Counted from the first letter of the stretch, positions 24,862 to 33,795 are shown. The stretch: DNA of 64,000 nt from CAYRGG01 sp964423745 (GCA_964423745.1 CAYRGG010000008.1:40223-104222), one strand, 5' to 3'. The notes: generated by a model from the sequence alone, not told the origin. Translations and numbers: made by a program.

Positions 24862-27780
24862 GTGACTGACGCTGATAACATGACAGCAGCCTTGCAAAAG
24901 GCGCTAGAAAACCTGCCTTCTGCGCTACAAGCAGAGGTCACTAACCACTGGCAACGTTTTCATGAAAACGCTGCCCAAAGTACCAACCCCTTGCCGACAG
25001 ATGCTACCACGCTGGCAGAGTTGGTTCGGGTGTGGGCATGTAGCGACTTTGTGGCTAGAGCCTGCACCGATCATCCTCACCTGCTGAAAACACTGTTAGA
25101 TAACAAAGATCTTCGCACCGGTCCTTTTACCGCAACTGATTATCTTGAACGTCTTGCGGCCCAGATTGCAGGGATCAACGAAGAAACTGCCTTAGCATCG
25201 GCGTTGCGACAGTTTCGACGTTGGGCCATGGTGCGCATCGCATGGCGGGACCTGACCAGGCTTGCCAGTGGCGAAGAAACCCTCTTGGAGCTGTCCACAT
25301 TGGCTGATACCGTCACGGACCAAGCATTACAAAAGCTTTATCAATGGCATACGGCGCGTTTCGGCGTACCCAGGGATAGCCACGGACAACCCCAACATCT
25401 GGTGGTCTTGGGTATGGGAAAACTAGGTGGACGGGAATTAAATTACTCGTCGGATATCGATCTTGTTTTCGCTTTTCGAGAACCCGGCGACACCGATGCG
25501 AAACGCGCTGTCAGTAATGAGGAATTCTTTCGCCGTCTGGCCCAGCGGCTTATTAAAGCCTTAAACGAAATTACCGCCGACGGTTTTGTGTTTCGGGTAG
25601 ACACCCGGCTACGTCCCTTCGGCGATTCGGGACCTTTGGTGATGCATTTCAACCGGATGGAGCATTATTATCAAAGCCACGGCCGCGACTGGGAACGCTA
25701 TGCATTGATCAAAGCTCGGGTCATCGCTGGCGATCACTCAGCCGGTGAAGAATTGCTCACCAGACTGCAACCATTCATTTACCGCCGCTACTTGGACTAT
25801 GGCGCCTTAGAAGCTCTGCGCGCCATGAAAAACCTCATTGCCAAACAGGTGCAACGCAAAGGACTCCAGCACAATATTAAGTTAGGGCCTGGGGGGATTC
25901 GCGAAATTGAATTTATCGCCCAGGTTTTTCAGTTGATCTACGGTGGCCGGGAACTGGCGCTACGGGAGCGTAATTGTTTTAAAGTTTTAGATTATTTAGG
26001 TCAAAGCAGACGTTTACCACATTCCGCCATAGAGCACTTAAAGGCAGCCTACCATTTTCTGCGGCGCACGGAAAATTGTTTGCAGGCATGGGCAGATCAG
26101 CAAACCCATCAATTACCCAACGATACGCAAGGGCAGTTGCGTTTGGCCTACGCCATGGGTTTCTCAGCATGGGCGTCATTTTATAGAACGCTAAACCAAC
26201 ATGTGAGTCATGTATCAGCACAGTTTGCCGAGATTTTTGCCGCGCCTCCGGCTACCGACGAAGCAACCACGGTGGATTGGACAGCCTTATGGTGCGCCAC
26301 CATCGATAAGGACAACGCCACCCAGTTGCTGGTGGAACACGGTTTTGATGATCCAGAGACCGTTTGGCGGCGTCTGCAAAATTTAAGAAATAGCCTTGCC
26401 TACCGCACCTTGAGCCAACGAGGCCGGGAACGCATGGATAATCTGATACCACTGTTGTTGAGCGTGGTAAAAGACACCGCCAAAACGCCGACAACCACCT
26501 TGGAACGTATCCTGGGCTTATTAGAGGTTATCGCCCAACGCTCTGTTTATCTTGCCCTATTGATCGAAAACAATTCGGCGCTGACGCAATTGGTGAGTCT
26601 TTGTGACGCCAGTCTTTGGATTAGCCGCTATCTTGCCCGTTACCCGCTACTCTTGGATGAGTTATTAGACCCGGCTTCTCTCTATCGTCCCCTAGACAGG
26701 GACCAAATCCATGCAAAACTGGGGCGTCAACTGAAGCAAGTGCCCGCCGATGACCCTGAACAATTGCTGGATGCCCTGCGCCATTTTAAGCATACCCATG
26801 TACTGCGCGTCGCCGCCGCTGACGTGAGCGGCACTATGCCGCTGATGATCGTGAGCGACTATCTGACGGTTCTAGCTGAAGGGCTGCTCCGCCGAGTGCT
26901 GGAACTGGCTTGGAACGATCTTACACCCCGCTTCGGGCGTCCCTGCTATCATGTCGATGGCGAGGGTCGAGAAGCGCAATTTGTCATTATTGCTTACGGT
27001 AAACTCGGGGGTATTGAACTAAACTACAGTTCTGATCTGGATTTAGTCTTTCTCTATGACGGTAGCGGAGACCAGCAACAGACTAATGGCCCCCGGAAAA
27101 TTGAAAACCCACTATTTTTCGCTAAGCTGGTGCGGCGGATCATCTACTGGTTGACGACGCAGACAGGGGCGGGAGAACTCTATCCTGTGGATACGCGGTT
27201 GCGACCCAGTGGCAAAGCCGGTTTGCTGGTCAGCAGTTTAGACGCCTTCATCGAATACCAGCGTAACCAAGCCTGGACATGGGAACATCAAGCCCTAGTG
27301 CGCGCCCGTCCAGTGGCGGGCGCAATAAAGTTAGGTGAACAGTTTATCGAAATGCGTCAAACCATTTTAAGCCGCCAACGGGATCCGCAGCAGCTGCGTA
27401 ACGAAGTACGTGAGATGAGGAAACGTATGCGTGAGAACCTAGGTTCAAGCAAACCGGACTATTTCCATCTAAAACAGGATCCTGGAGGTATCGCGGATAT
27501 TGAATTTATGGTGCAATATGCAGTGTTGGCTCACGCCCATCAGTACCCCGCGCTGTTAACTTATACCGATAACATTCGCCAACTGGATGGTCTGGAACAC
27601 ATGGGCATCTTGTCCTCAGAAGATGCTACCCTATTGCGGGATGCTTATCGAGGTTTACGACGCCAACTCCATCGTTTGACCTTGCAAGAGGGAAGCGATT
27701 TGATTCCTCACGATGCTGTGCCAGACTATCAGCAAGGTGTTGTAAGAATTTGGCAGCGTTTGATGGAAACTGAAGATTGA
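24862..27780 (+). CDS. glnE: Bifunctional glutamine synthetase adenylyltransferase/deadenylase
   Basis: GlnE adds and removes AMP on glutamine synthetase according to nitrogen status signalled by PII. The two nucleotidyltransferase domains are both intact: G-M-G-K-L-G-G-R-E-L-N-Y-S-S-D-I-D-L near residue 183 (deadenylylation domain) and Y-G-K-L-G-G-I-E-L-N-Y-S-S-D-L-D-L near 713 (adenylylation domain). Each is followed by D-T-R-L-R-P and P-G-G-I-x-x-I-E-F. 972 aa is near the E. coli 946. It starts with a GTG. ilvE follows 92 bases later, an order shared with other gammaproteobacteria. Confidence 0.97.
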   Translation: MTDADNMTAALQKALENLPSALQAEVTNHWQRFHENAAQSTNPLPTDATTLAELVRVWACSDFVARACTDHPHLLKTLLDNKDLRTGPFTATDYLERLAAQIAGINEETALASALRQFRRWAMVRIAWRDLTRLASGEETLLELSTLADTVTDQALQKLYQWHTARFGVPRDSHGQPQHLVVLGMGKLGGRELNYSSDIDLVFAFREPGDTDAKRAVSNEEFFRRLAQRLIKALNEITADGFVFRVDTRLRPFGDSGPLVMHFNRMEHYYQSHGRDWERYALIKARVIAGDHSAGEELLTRLQPFIYRRYLDYGALEALRAMKNLIAKQVQRKGLQHNIKLGPGGIREIEFIAQVFQLIYGGRELALRERNCFKVLDYLGQSRRLPHSAIEHLKAAYHFLRRTENCLQAWADQQTHQLPNDTQGQLRLAYAMGFSAWASFYRTLNQHVSHVSAQFAEIFAAPPATDEATTVDWTALWCATIDKDNATQLLVEHGFDDPETVWRRLQNLRNSLAYRTLSQRGRERMDNLIPLLLSVVKDTAKTPTTTLERILGLLEVIAQRSVYLALLIENNSALTQLVSLCDASLWISRYLARYPLLLDELLDPASLYRPLDRDQIHAKLGRQLKQVPADDPEQLLDALRHFKHTHVLRVAAADVSGTMPLMIVSDYLTVLAEGLLRRVLELAWNDLTPRFGRPCYHVDGEGREAQFVIIAYGKLGGIELNYSSDLDLVFLYDGSGDQQQTNGPRKIENPLFFAKLVRRIIYWLTTQTGAGELYPVDTRLRPSGKAGLLVSSLDAFIEYQRNQAWTWEHQALVRARPVAGAIKLGEQFIEMRQTILSRQRDPQQLRNEVREMRKRMRENLGSSKPDYFHLKQDPGGIADIEFMVQYAVLAHAHQYPALLTYTDNIRQLDGLEHMGILSSEDATLLRDAYRGLRRQLHRLTLQEGSDLIPHDAVPDYQQGVVRIWQRLMETED

Positions 27781-27872
27781 TGATTGAGTGCCATGAGGTT
27801 GAAAGTATTTTTAAAGCATGCAATTCCTCAGACAAGAAAACCTATTTATTAGTTATCGGGAGGAGAGAATAG

Positions 27873-28793
27873 ATGACGATGGATGACCGCGATGGTGTCA
27901 TCTGGTTAGACGGTAAAATGGTCCCTTGGCGCGAGGCTAAAACCCATGTCTTAACCCATACCCTGCACTATGGTATGGGGGTTTTCGAGGGCTTACGCGC
28001 TTACGAAACGGCAGCCGGCACAGCCATCTTTCGACTTCAGGCGCATACCGATCGCCTGTTTCGCTCTGCGCATATCCTTGGCATGCCCATGCCCTATGAC
28101 AAAGACACTCTCAATAACGCTTGCTGTGCGGCGGTGCGGGAAAACCAGCTAAGTAGCGCCTATATTCGCCCCATGTGTTTCTTTGGTTCAGAAGGTATGG
28201 GACTGCGGGCTGATAATTTACAGGTGCATGTTACGATTGCCGCCTGGGAGTGGGGTACTTACCTGGGCGCTGAAAACATCGAACGGGGCATCCGCATCAA
28301 AACCTCCTCGTTTACCCGCCATCATGTCAATATCACCATGTGTAAGGCCAAGGCCAATGGCAACTACATGAACTCCATATTGGCCCTGCAAGAAGCCTTG
28401 CGAGATGGCTATGATGAAGCGCTGTTGCTGGATGCTGAGGGTTATGTGGCTGAAGGTAGCGGCGAGAACGTTTTTATCGTTCGCGATGGTGTGCTTTACA
28501 CCCCTGATCTCACCTCTGCGCTCGAGGGTATTACCCGGGATACTATTCTACGTTTTGCCGCCGACCTAGATCTCACAGTGCGAGAAAAACGGATTACTCG
28601 AGACGAAGTCTATATTGCTGATGAGGCGTTTTTTACGGGTACCGCGGCTGAGGTGACACCCATCCGCGAGGTGGATGGCCGAGCTATCGGCGATGGCCAC
28701 CGCGGTCCTATTACCGCACAATTACAAGCCCTGTACTTCGATCAGGTAAAGGGGCGTCGAGACGTGTATCCTGAATGGCTAACTATCCTCTAA
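27873..28793 (+). CDS. ilvE: Branched-chain amino-acid aminotransferase
   Basis: IlvE makes leucine, isoleucine and valine from their 2-oxo acids, with PLP. Class IV aminotransferase signatures: H-T-L-H-Y-G-M-G-V-F-E-G-L-R-A-Y, the PLP lysine in M-C-K-A-K-A-N-G-N-Y-M-N-S (near residue 158), D-E-A-L-L-L-D-A-E-G-Y-V-A-E-G-S-G-E-N-V-F and F-F-T-G-T-A-A-E-V-T-P. 306 aa is standard. GGGAGGAGAG lies just before the ATG. It complements ilvA in the isoleucine pathway but is far from it. Confidence 0.97.
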   Translation: MTMDDRDGVIWLDGKMVPWREAKTHVLTHTLHYGMGVFEGLRAYETAAGTAIFRLQAHTDRLFRSAHILGMPMPYDKDTLNNACCAAVRENQLSSAYIRPMCFFGSEGMGLRADNLQVHVTIAAWEWGTYLGAENIERGIRIKTSSFTRHHVNITMCKAKANGNYMNSILALQEALRDGYDEALLLDAEGYVAEGSGENVFIVRDGVLYTPDLTSALEGITRDTILRFAADLDLTVREKRITRDEVYIADEAFFTGTAAEVTPIREVDGRAIGDGHRGPITAQLQALYFDQVKGRRDVYPEWLTIL

Positions 28794-28817
28794 ATACCCC
28801 CTTCTATCTATATATAT

Positions 28818-29024
28818 ATGACTGCTAGCAACCCTACGCCACCCAACAACAAAACATCCAATGCTCGTAATCGCTACCAAGTAACCCGGACTCAGCTACC
28901 CTTATCTTGCCCTATGCCTAACATGACGCTTTGGTGTTCCCACCCCAAAGTTTATCTACCCATCGAGGCAACAGGCCAAGCGCAATGCCCCTATTGTGGC
29001 GCAGAATATGTATTAATCGATTAG
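28818..29024 (+). CDS. Zinc-finger domain protein, CHCC type
   Basis: The 68-aa protein carries a zf-CHCC pattern C-P...W-C-S-H-P-K-V-Y-L-P-I...Q-C-P-Y-C-G-A-E-Y, with ligands Cys, His, Cys, Cys. Related proteins resemble the NDUFS6 subunit of complex I. In Pseudomonas a similar small gene also follows ilvE. The TATATATATA before the ATG offers no ribosome site, so it may rely on translation of ilvE 24 bases upstream. Function is unknown. Confidence 0.87.
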   Translation: MTASNPTPPNNKTSNARNRYQVTRTQLPLSCPMPNMTLWCSHPKVYLPIEATGQAQCPYCGAEYVLID

Positions 29025-29106
29025 GGAAGCGAGAAGCATTTCAAAAACCCGCAGGGTTCGCTGAGTCAAAAGGAAGCTCTTGCAACACCGGTGATTCCAC
29101 AAGTAA

Positions 29107-29238
29107 GTACAAATTTATAACCGGATCAGCGAGAGTACCGTGAAGTTTCACATCAACAATATTTTTAGCAAGCTGGGGGTGAGCGATCTTACCCAAGCCG
29201 TCTTGATTGCCGTCAAACGCGGTATTGCACAGTTGTAA
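29107..29238 (+). pseudogene. Remnant of a LuxR/NarL-type response regulator (HTH end only)
   Basis: An open frame reads R-I-S-E-S-T-V-K-F-H-I-N-N-I-F-S-K-L-G-V-S-D and ends A-V-K-R-G-I-A-Q-L followed by TAA. This is the recognition helix and C-terminal end of a GerE/LuxR DNA-binding domain. A stop codon lies just before it in frame, and no receiver domain or first half of the HTH can be found in the 80 bases between it and the zinc-finger gene. It is a decayed fragment, not a working gene. Confidence 0.75.
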
Positions 29239-29319
29239 GTCGGCAAATGCCATATTGCGCTAGCCTACCATGAGTTATGGTGCTTGACACCACAATACAG
29301 TCTGGCACTCTAGACGACA

Positions 29320-29610
29320 GTGAAAGCGCGACAGCTGTTCCGATACAAAGACCGGCAGAATAACCTCATCGTGGAGATGGTGATCTGGGCATTGCCAGAG
29401 AAAACCACTACTCGACCAGAGGGTGTCAAATATCGCCTTTACTGTGGGCGCGACGGCAAGTGCATAGTACGTTACGACAATGAAACCGGCAAAGGTGACC
29501 ATCGGCATTATGCCGAGGATGAAAAACCGTACCATTTTGAGTCATTGGAAAAGCTAATCGTTGACTTTCGCGATGATTGTACACGCTTGGCCGGTTGGAG
29601 GTGGGAGTGA
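29320..29610 (+). CDS. tumE: TumE-family toxin (DUF6516)
   Basis: The 96-aa protein matches the TumE/DUF6516 pattern: an N-terminal strand, V-E-M-V-I-W-A-L-P-E, K-Y-R-L-Y-C-G and the signature Y-D-N-E-T-G-K-G-D-H-R-H followed by Y-H-F-E-S-L-E-K-L. TumE is the predicted toxin of the TumE/TumA system; its target is not established. A stop precedes the GTG start in frame, so 29320 is the only reasonable start. Its TGA overlaps the GTG of tumA. Confidence 0.87.
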   Translation: MKARQLFRYKDRQNNLIVEMVIWALPEKTTTRPEGVKYRLYCGRDGKCIVRYDNETGKGDHRHYAEDEKPYHFESLEKLIVDFRDDCTRLAGWRWE

Positions 29611-29963
29611 ACCAGATTGAAATTACCATACTGAAGCCGCAAGCAGCACTGGATGTCTTTGCCGAGACGTGGCGGCGTGTCGAAGGCGGCGAGGCACCGG
29701 TGCCAAAATTGGCGTTTGGAAGTTTGCGAGAGCTCTTCTCTGCCATCACGGAGAAGCGGCTTGAGCTGTTGCGCTACGTGGCTACTCATGATGTTCTGAA
29801 CATTCACCAGCTCGCTCACAGGTTGGGGCGAAACTACAAAAACGTCCATACCGACGTGTATGAACTCGTTGAGCTGGGTCTTTTGGAAAAAGACGACCAT
29901 GGGCAGCTCATTGCACCCTATGATGAAATCGTTATTCATGCGGGGTTACGCGATGCGGCGTAG
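29607..29963 (+). CDS. tumA: TumA-family antitoxin with winged HTH
   Basis: From the GTG at 29607, which overlaps the tumE stop (GTGA), the protein is 118 aa. A winged helix-turn-helix is visible: K-R-L-E-L-L-R-Y-V-A, N-I-H-Q-L-A-H-R-L-G-R-N-Y-K-N-V-H-T-D-V-Y-E-L-V-E-L-G-L-L-E. This MarR-like regulator is the usual partner of DUF6516 toxins and should also repress its own operon. A longer frame begins at 29577 but lies within tumE. Confidence 0.87.
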   Translation: MNQIEITILKPQAALDVFAETWRRVEGGEAPVPKLAFGSLRELFSAITEKRLELLRYVATHDVLNIHQLAHRLGRNYKNVHTDVYELVELGLLEKDDHGQLIAPYDEIVIHAGLRDAA

Positions 29964-30083
29964 CAACTCAGATAACGCAAGAAGCCGTTACCTACTACAT
30001 GCGCATCCAGTTTATGTTTATGGGTGAACCCTAGTAAATTGAAAACTCTCTCTTGGAAGCGAGACGATATACGTACTCTATCA

Positions 30084-30112
30084 CTCCCCCGGGCTGTTTA
30101 GCCCGAGGGAGG
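30084..30112. terminator. GC-rich stem-loop between tumA and the FlgO-like gene
   Basis: TCCCCCGGGCT-GTTT-AGCCCGAGGGA forms a strong 10-bp stem with one mismatch. No T-run follows on either side, so it may be a transcript-end structure for the converging tumA and flgO-like genes, not a classic terminator. Confidence 0.4.
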
Positions 30113-30170
30113 GGAATGGCGCAAAGAAACGTGGACGGTTATGGCTCGAAAATAAAAATGACCAAGAAAG

Positions 30171-30722
30171 CTACTGACCAGCCAATAATGCGCGGGTATC
30201 AGGACCTACAGGCAAACTATAATCATAGGCCGCTAGCACTAAACTATCAGCCGCCCGGATTAGACGGGCATTGACGTAGATGGATTCTCTTCCTACGGCG
30301 TAGGTGCCAGCGATCACCGCCGCCACATCGTGATCTTGGCTAATTTCGCTGACCGCGCGGGATAGTACAAACTCACCGGCATTTTCTTTAACAAAGATAT
30401 TGCCCCGGAGTTTCATCTCAATCACTGTAAAGCCCTTTTGAGCAAACCGCGATGAGACTTGCTCAGCAACTATTCGCCCTAAGCCCGATGAGTTTTCCAG
30501 CGAATTGATATTGACAAAGGTCGCTGTCAACAACGGTCGACGTTGATCTCTCAACCAGGGTACCTGGGTCAGCAAAGCATCCGCTGCTTGATAGCTTTTC
30601 TCTATTAAATCTGCTGGTAATTCATTCTGATTCATGGATCTAGAGGCGCAACCTATGGCCCCTACCCAAAGACTCACTAATAAAACTATTCCTAGCAAAC
30701 GGGCTGAAAAAATTGTACTCAT
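30171..30722 (-). CDS. FlgO-family outer-membrane lipoprotein
   Basis: The 183-aa protein has a lipoprotein signal (L-W-V-G-A-I-G-C-A-S, lipidated Cys near residue 25) and then the FlgO domain: a helix D-L-I-E-K-S-Y-Q-A-A-D-A-L-L, the strand L-L-T-A-T-F-V-N-I-N-S-L-E-N-S-S-G-L-G-R, V-S-S-R-F-A-Q-K-G-F-T-V-I-E and I-A-G-T-Y-A-V-G. In Vibrio FlgO is an outer-membrane protein needed for flagellar stability, but many members lie outside flagellar loci. No flagellar gene is in the window. It overlaps the preceding lipoprotein gene by four bases (ATGA). Confidence 0.83.
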   Translation of the reverse strand: MSTIFSARLLGIVLLVSLWVGAIGCASRSMNQNELPADLIEKSYQAADALLTQVPWLRDQRRPLLTATFVNINSLENSSGLGRIVAEQVSSRFAQKGFTVIEMKLRGNIFVKENAGEFVLSRAVSEISQDHDVAAVIAGTYAVGRESIYVNARLIRAADSLVLAAYDYSLPVGPDTRALLAGQ

Positions 30723-31255
30723 TGACCGGTCACTCCCATGAGCCGATTAGGCGTTCCTCTAGAAACCACGTAAGTGTCCAATTCACTGCTGGGAACATAA
30801 TAGATATCGCTGATCCGGGCTAAGAACCGATCGCCACTGGTGACTGAGGTGGTCACGATGATTTCGCTAGCTGGCACATCGGCACCGGGAACCCGATGGG
30901 TAACCGTTTGCACCCGGTACTGGACAGGCACGCCAACCTGAGGATCATTGCTCACGCCGAAACCCTCGCCTAACAGGCGGGTGACGAGCAAATCGTGAAA
31001 GGCGGCTTCAAAGACCGAGGGATTACGTGGCCTTTGTAAGTACAAAACCATAGGTTTACTGCTTTCACCGGAAGAAGCCAGGGCGTTAGACAAACGCTGG
31101 GCCACTTGAGCCGCTACAGCGTCCCAATGTTGGGCAACAATAATTTCTCTTTGGACACTGGTTTGGGTTTTTTCAACGCCAGGATAAGGCTGTGAGGCAC
31201 AGGCTGTTAGCCCGAGCACAGCAGCTACGATCAATGTAGAATGCAGAGCCTTCAT
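30719..31255 (-). CDS. Lipoprotein partner of the FlgO-like protein, unknown function
   Basis: The 178-aa protein has a clear lipoprotein signal (V-L-G-L-T-A-C-A-S, Cys near 19). The rest is soluble and periplasmic, with D-A-V-A-A-Q-V-A-Q-R-L, R-N-P-S-V-F-E-A-A-F-H-D-L-L-V-T-R-L-L and a beta-rich second half. I do not recognise the family by name. Because its stop overlaps the start of the FlgO-like gene, the two are probably translated together and work on the same outer-membrane structure. Confidence 0.75.
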   Translation of the reverse strand: MKALHSTLIVAAVLGLTACASQPYPGVEKTQTSVQREIIVAQHWDAVAAQVAQRLSNALASSGESSKPMVLYLQRPRNPSVFEAAFHDLLVTRLLGEGFGVSNDPQVGVPVQYRVQTVTHRVPGADVPASEIIVTTSVTSGDRFLARISDIYYVPSSELDTYVVSRGTPNRLMGVTGQ

Positions 31256-31290
31256 GGGGACCTCCCTAAACGATTCATATATCCATGTTT

Positions 31291-31304
31291 AAGCGTTAAC
31301 GCTT
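31291..31304. promoter_or_regulatory. Perfect 14-bp palindrome upstream of the FlgO-like operon
   Basis: AAGCGTTAACGCTT is a perfect dyad 36 bases before the start of the minus-strand lipoprotein gene. It could be an operator; no known regulator is indicated. Confidence 0.35.
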
Positions 31305-31370
31305 GCTTATTGGCATGATTTTTCATCAAGTGTAGCGCGTTATACCATTGGTTTTATTTTTATACAACGT

Positions 31371-31396
31371 GGTTGCTTTAAAAAAGCACCTTTTTT
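31371..31396 (+). terminator. Plus-strand terminator-like hairpin in the intergenic region
   Basis: GGTTGCTTT-AA-AAAGCACC, with one bulged base, is followed by TTTTTT on the plus strand. No plus-strand gene lies upstream of it in this 369-base gap, so it would end a short untranslated transcript or one reading through against the FlgO-like operon. Confidence 0.6.
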
Positions 31397-31466
31397 CGGC
31401 AAATAGGTTCGTTCTAGAGCTGAATAAGAAATAAAACAATAATCAAAAAAACACATCTGGTTGTGC

Positions 31467-31498
31467 TTGACGATTCTTCAAACCACACTCTATAGTGT
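31467..31498 (+). promoter_or_regulatory. Candidate promoter of nrdJa-nrdJb with an NrdR-box-like dyad
   Basis: TTGACG (31467-31472), 18 bases, TATAGT (31491-31496). The dyad ACACT-CTAT-AGTGT (31485-31498) overlaps the -10 element and resembles the NrdR box (ACACTATATATAGTGT), though it is two bases shorter. NrdR represses many ribonucleotide reductase genes. A second box at the usual spacing was not found. Confidence 0.5.
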
Positions 31499-31624
31499 TC
31501 GAAGGTAAAACGCATCGCATTGATTTGGATTCCAGCTAGATGTTTCTGGTTACGATCAAATTTGCCTATAAAAACTTAGCGCTATTGTGGTAATAATACC
31601 CAACAAGATATAGAGAAGGAACCT

Positions 31625-33787
31625 ATGAAAATAGCCCTCTTACCCGCCACTAATCGAGACATGGTAGATGCTGCAGAGATTCCTTTACAAGAAGCATCTC
31701 TGGATATTTGGGATAAAAAATACCGCTTAAAGTCTAAACACGGTCGCGCCATCGATGAAACCATCAATAGCACCTATCAGCGGGTCGCCAAAGCGTTGGC
31801 GGATGTGGAAACCACACCCGAATTACGTGAACAGTGGTACGGAAAGTTTCTCTGGGCCCTACAACATGGGGCCATTCCTGCAGGTCGCATCATTTCTAAT
31901 GCCGGCGCACAAGCTCATAAACCCTCTACATCCACCATCAACTGTACTGTCTCAGGGACTATCACAGACTCCATGGATGACATTTTGCAAAAGGTGCATG
32001 AGGCTGGATTAACTCTCAAAGCGGGCTGTGGGATAGGCTATGGGTTTTCCACCCTACGTCCTAAAGGAGCTTACGTATCCGGCGCTGGCGCGTATACCTC
32101 CGGCCCTCTGTCTTTTATGGATATCTATGACAAGATGTGTTTTACCGTATCCTCAGCGGGTGGACGCCGGGGCGCACAAATGGCGACCTTTGATGTGGGG
32201 CATCCAGATGTGATGGAGTTTGTGCGCGCTAAACGTGAAGATGGCAGACTGCGGCAATTTAACCTGTCTTTACTCATCACCGAAGAGTTTATAAAAGCCG
32301 TCAAAAACGATAGGGAATGGGTGTTGGCCTTTCCCCTGCGTACCCAGGAAGTCGCGGAAGATAATATCGATCTGCAAGATGGGACACAGGTTATCTGGCG
32401 CAACTGGCCCGCCACAAACGACCTGATCTGCAACGAGAAGGGTCAAGTGGCTTGCAAAATATACAGCCGAATTCCTGCCCGTCGGCTATGGAATTTGATT
32501 ATGGCGTCAACCTACGACTATGCGGAACCGGGCTTTATTCTTATCGATAAAGTCAATGAAATGAATAACAACTGGTTCTGCGAGAATATCCAGGCCACCA
32601 ATCCTTGTGGAGAACAGCCTCTACCCCCCTATGGTTCTTGTTTGCTAGGCTCGGTCAATCTGACCAAATTTGTCCGCGATCCGTTTACTGATAAAGCCCG
32701 GTTTGATTGGGACGAGTACCGTGAGGTGGTGGCCATCTTTACCCGGATGCTGGACAACGTGGTGGAAATAAACGGCTTACCCTTAGGGCAACAACGGGAA
32801 GAGATCATTAACAAACGTCGTCACGGCATGGGTTATTTGGGTTTAGGGTCTACCCTTGCCTTGCTGGGTATGAAATACGGCGCACCCGAATCCTTGGCGT
32901 TCACCGAACAAGTGACCCAAGAGATGGCCTTGACAGGTTGGCAGGTCGCCCTAGAATTGGCCCAAGAAAAAGGTCCGGCGCCCATTATGGAGCAGGACTT
33001 CACTCTGACCGCCGATATGATTAACAAACGCCCCGAACTGCTCCAGGACGGCTATCGGGAAGGCGACAGCCTCAAAGGCAAAGTGCTTCATGCCCGTTAC
33101 AGCCGCTATATGCAACGGGTAGCCCAGGAAGCCCCTGAATTAGTTAAAACCCTTGCCGACGTGGGCGCTCGCTTTACTCACCATACCTCTATCGCCCCTA
33201 CCGGCACCATTTCTTTGTCTCTGGCCAATAACGCCAGCAATGGCATCGAACCCAGCTTTGCCCATCACTATGCGAGGAATGTGATCCGCGAAGGTAAAAA
33301 AAGCAAAGAAAAAGTCGATGTCTACTCCTTTGAATTATTGGCTTATCGGGAATTGGTCAATGCCAAGGCAATGCCCTTTAGCGATGACCTAGAAACCGGA
33401 CTTCCGGGTTATTTTATCTCCGCCGACGATATCACGCCTAAAGAACATGTGGATGTACAGGCAGCAGCGCAAAAATGGATCGACTCCAGTATTTCTAAAA
33501 CCGCCAATGTACCCACCGAGTTTCCCTACGAGGACTTTAAAAACATCTATATGTATGCCTATGACCAGGGTCTTAAAGGGTGTACTACGTTCCGGTTTAA
33601 TCCCGAAGCGTTCCAAGGGGTGCTGGTCAAGGATCAAGACCTAGAGAATACCCTTTACCGATTTACCCTGGAAGACGGCACCGTTATGGATGTCAAAGGC
33701 AATGAAGAAATCGAGTACGACGGCGAAACCCACACCGCCGCCAATCTGTTTGATGCTCTCAAAGAGGGCTATTACGGCAAATTCTGA
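31625..33787 (+). CDS. nrdJ: Adenosylcobalamin-dependent ribonucleotide reductase, catalytic subunit (NrdJa)
   Basis: Class II ribonucleotide reductases make deoxyribonucleotides with a B12-derived radical and work with or without oxygen. The 720-aa protein shows S-C-like substrate cysteine region T-I-N-C-T-V-S-G, S-S-A-G-G-R-R-G-A-Q-M-A, the catalytic N-P-C-G-E-Q-P-L-P-P-Y-G-S-C loop, S-I-A-P-T-G-T-I-S-L phosphate site and the C-terminal G-C-T-T-F-R-F-N. There is no R2 partner gene. The C-terminal TSCPD region is on a separate gene just downstream, as in the NrdJa/NrdJb pair of Pseudomonas. The ATG has AAGGA upstream. Confidence 0.95.
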   Translation: MKIALLPATNRDMVDAAEIPLQEASLDIWDKKYRLKSKHGRAIDETINSTYQRVAKALADVETTPELREQWYGKFLWALQHGAIPAGRIISNAGAQAHKPSTSTINCTVSGTITDSMDDILQKVHEAGLTLKAGCGIGYGFSTLRPKGAYVSGAGAYTSGPLSFMDIYDKMCFTVSSAGGRRGAQMATFDVGHPDVMEFVRAKREDGRLRQFNLSLLITEEFIKAVKNDREWVLAFPLRTQEVAEDNIDLQDGTQVIWRNWPATNDLICNEKGQVACKIYSRIPARRLWNLIMASTYDYAEPGFILIDKVNEMNNNWFCENIQATNPCGEQPLPPYGSCLLGSVNLTKFVRDPFTDKARFDWDEYREVVAIFTRMLDNVVEINGLPLGQQREEIINKRRHGMGYLGLGSTLALLGMKYGAPESLAFTEQVTQEMALTGWQVALELAQEKGPAPIMEQDFTLTADMINKRPELLQDGYREGDSLKGKVLHARYSRYMQRVAQEAPELVKTLADVGARFTHHTSIAPTGTISLSLANNASNGIEPSFAHHYARNVIREGKKSKEKVDVYSFELLAYRELVNAKAMPFSDDLETGLPGYFISADDITPKEHVDVQAAAQKWIDSSISKTANVPTEFPYEDFKNIYMYAYDQGLKGCTTFRFNPEAFQGVLVKDQDLENTLYRFTLEDGTVMDVKGNEEIEYDGETHTAANLFDALKEGYYGKF

Positions 33788-33795
33788 GGTGCGTC

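Noticed and set aside
31256..31624. Cobalamin riboswitch before the B12-dependent reductase
   Set aside because: I looked for the B12-box and found no recognisable match; the leader from the likely promoter is also too short for this riboswitch.
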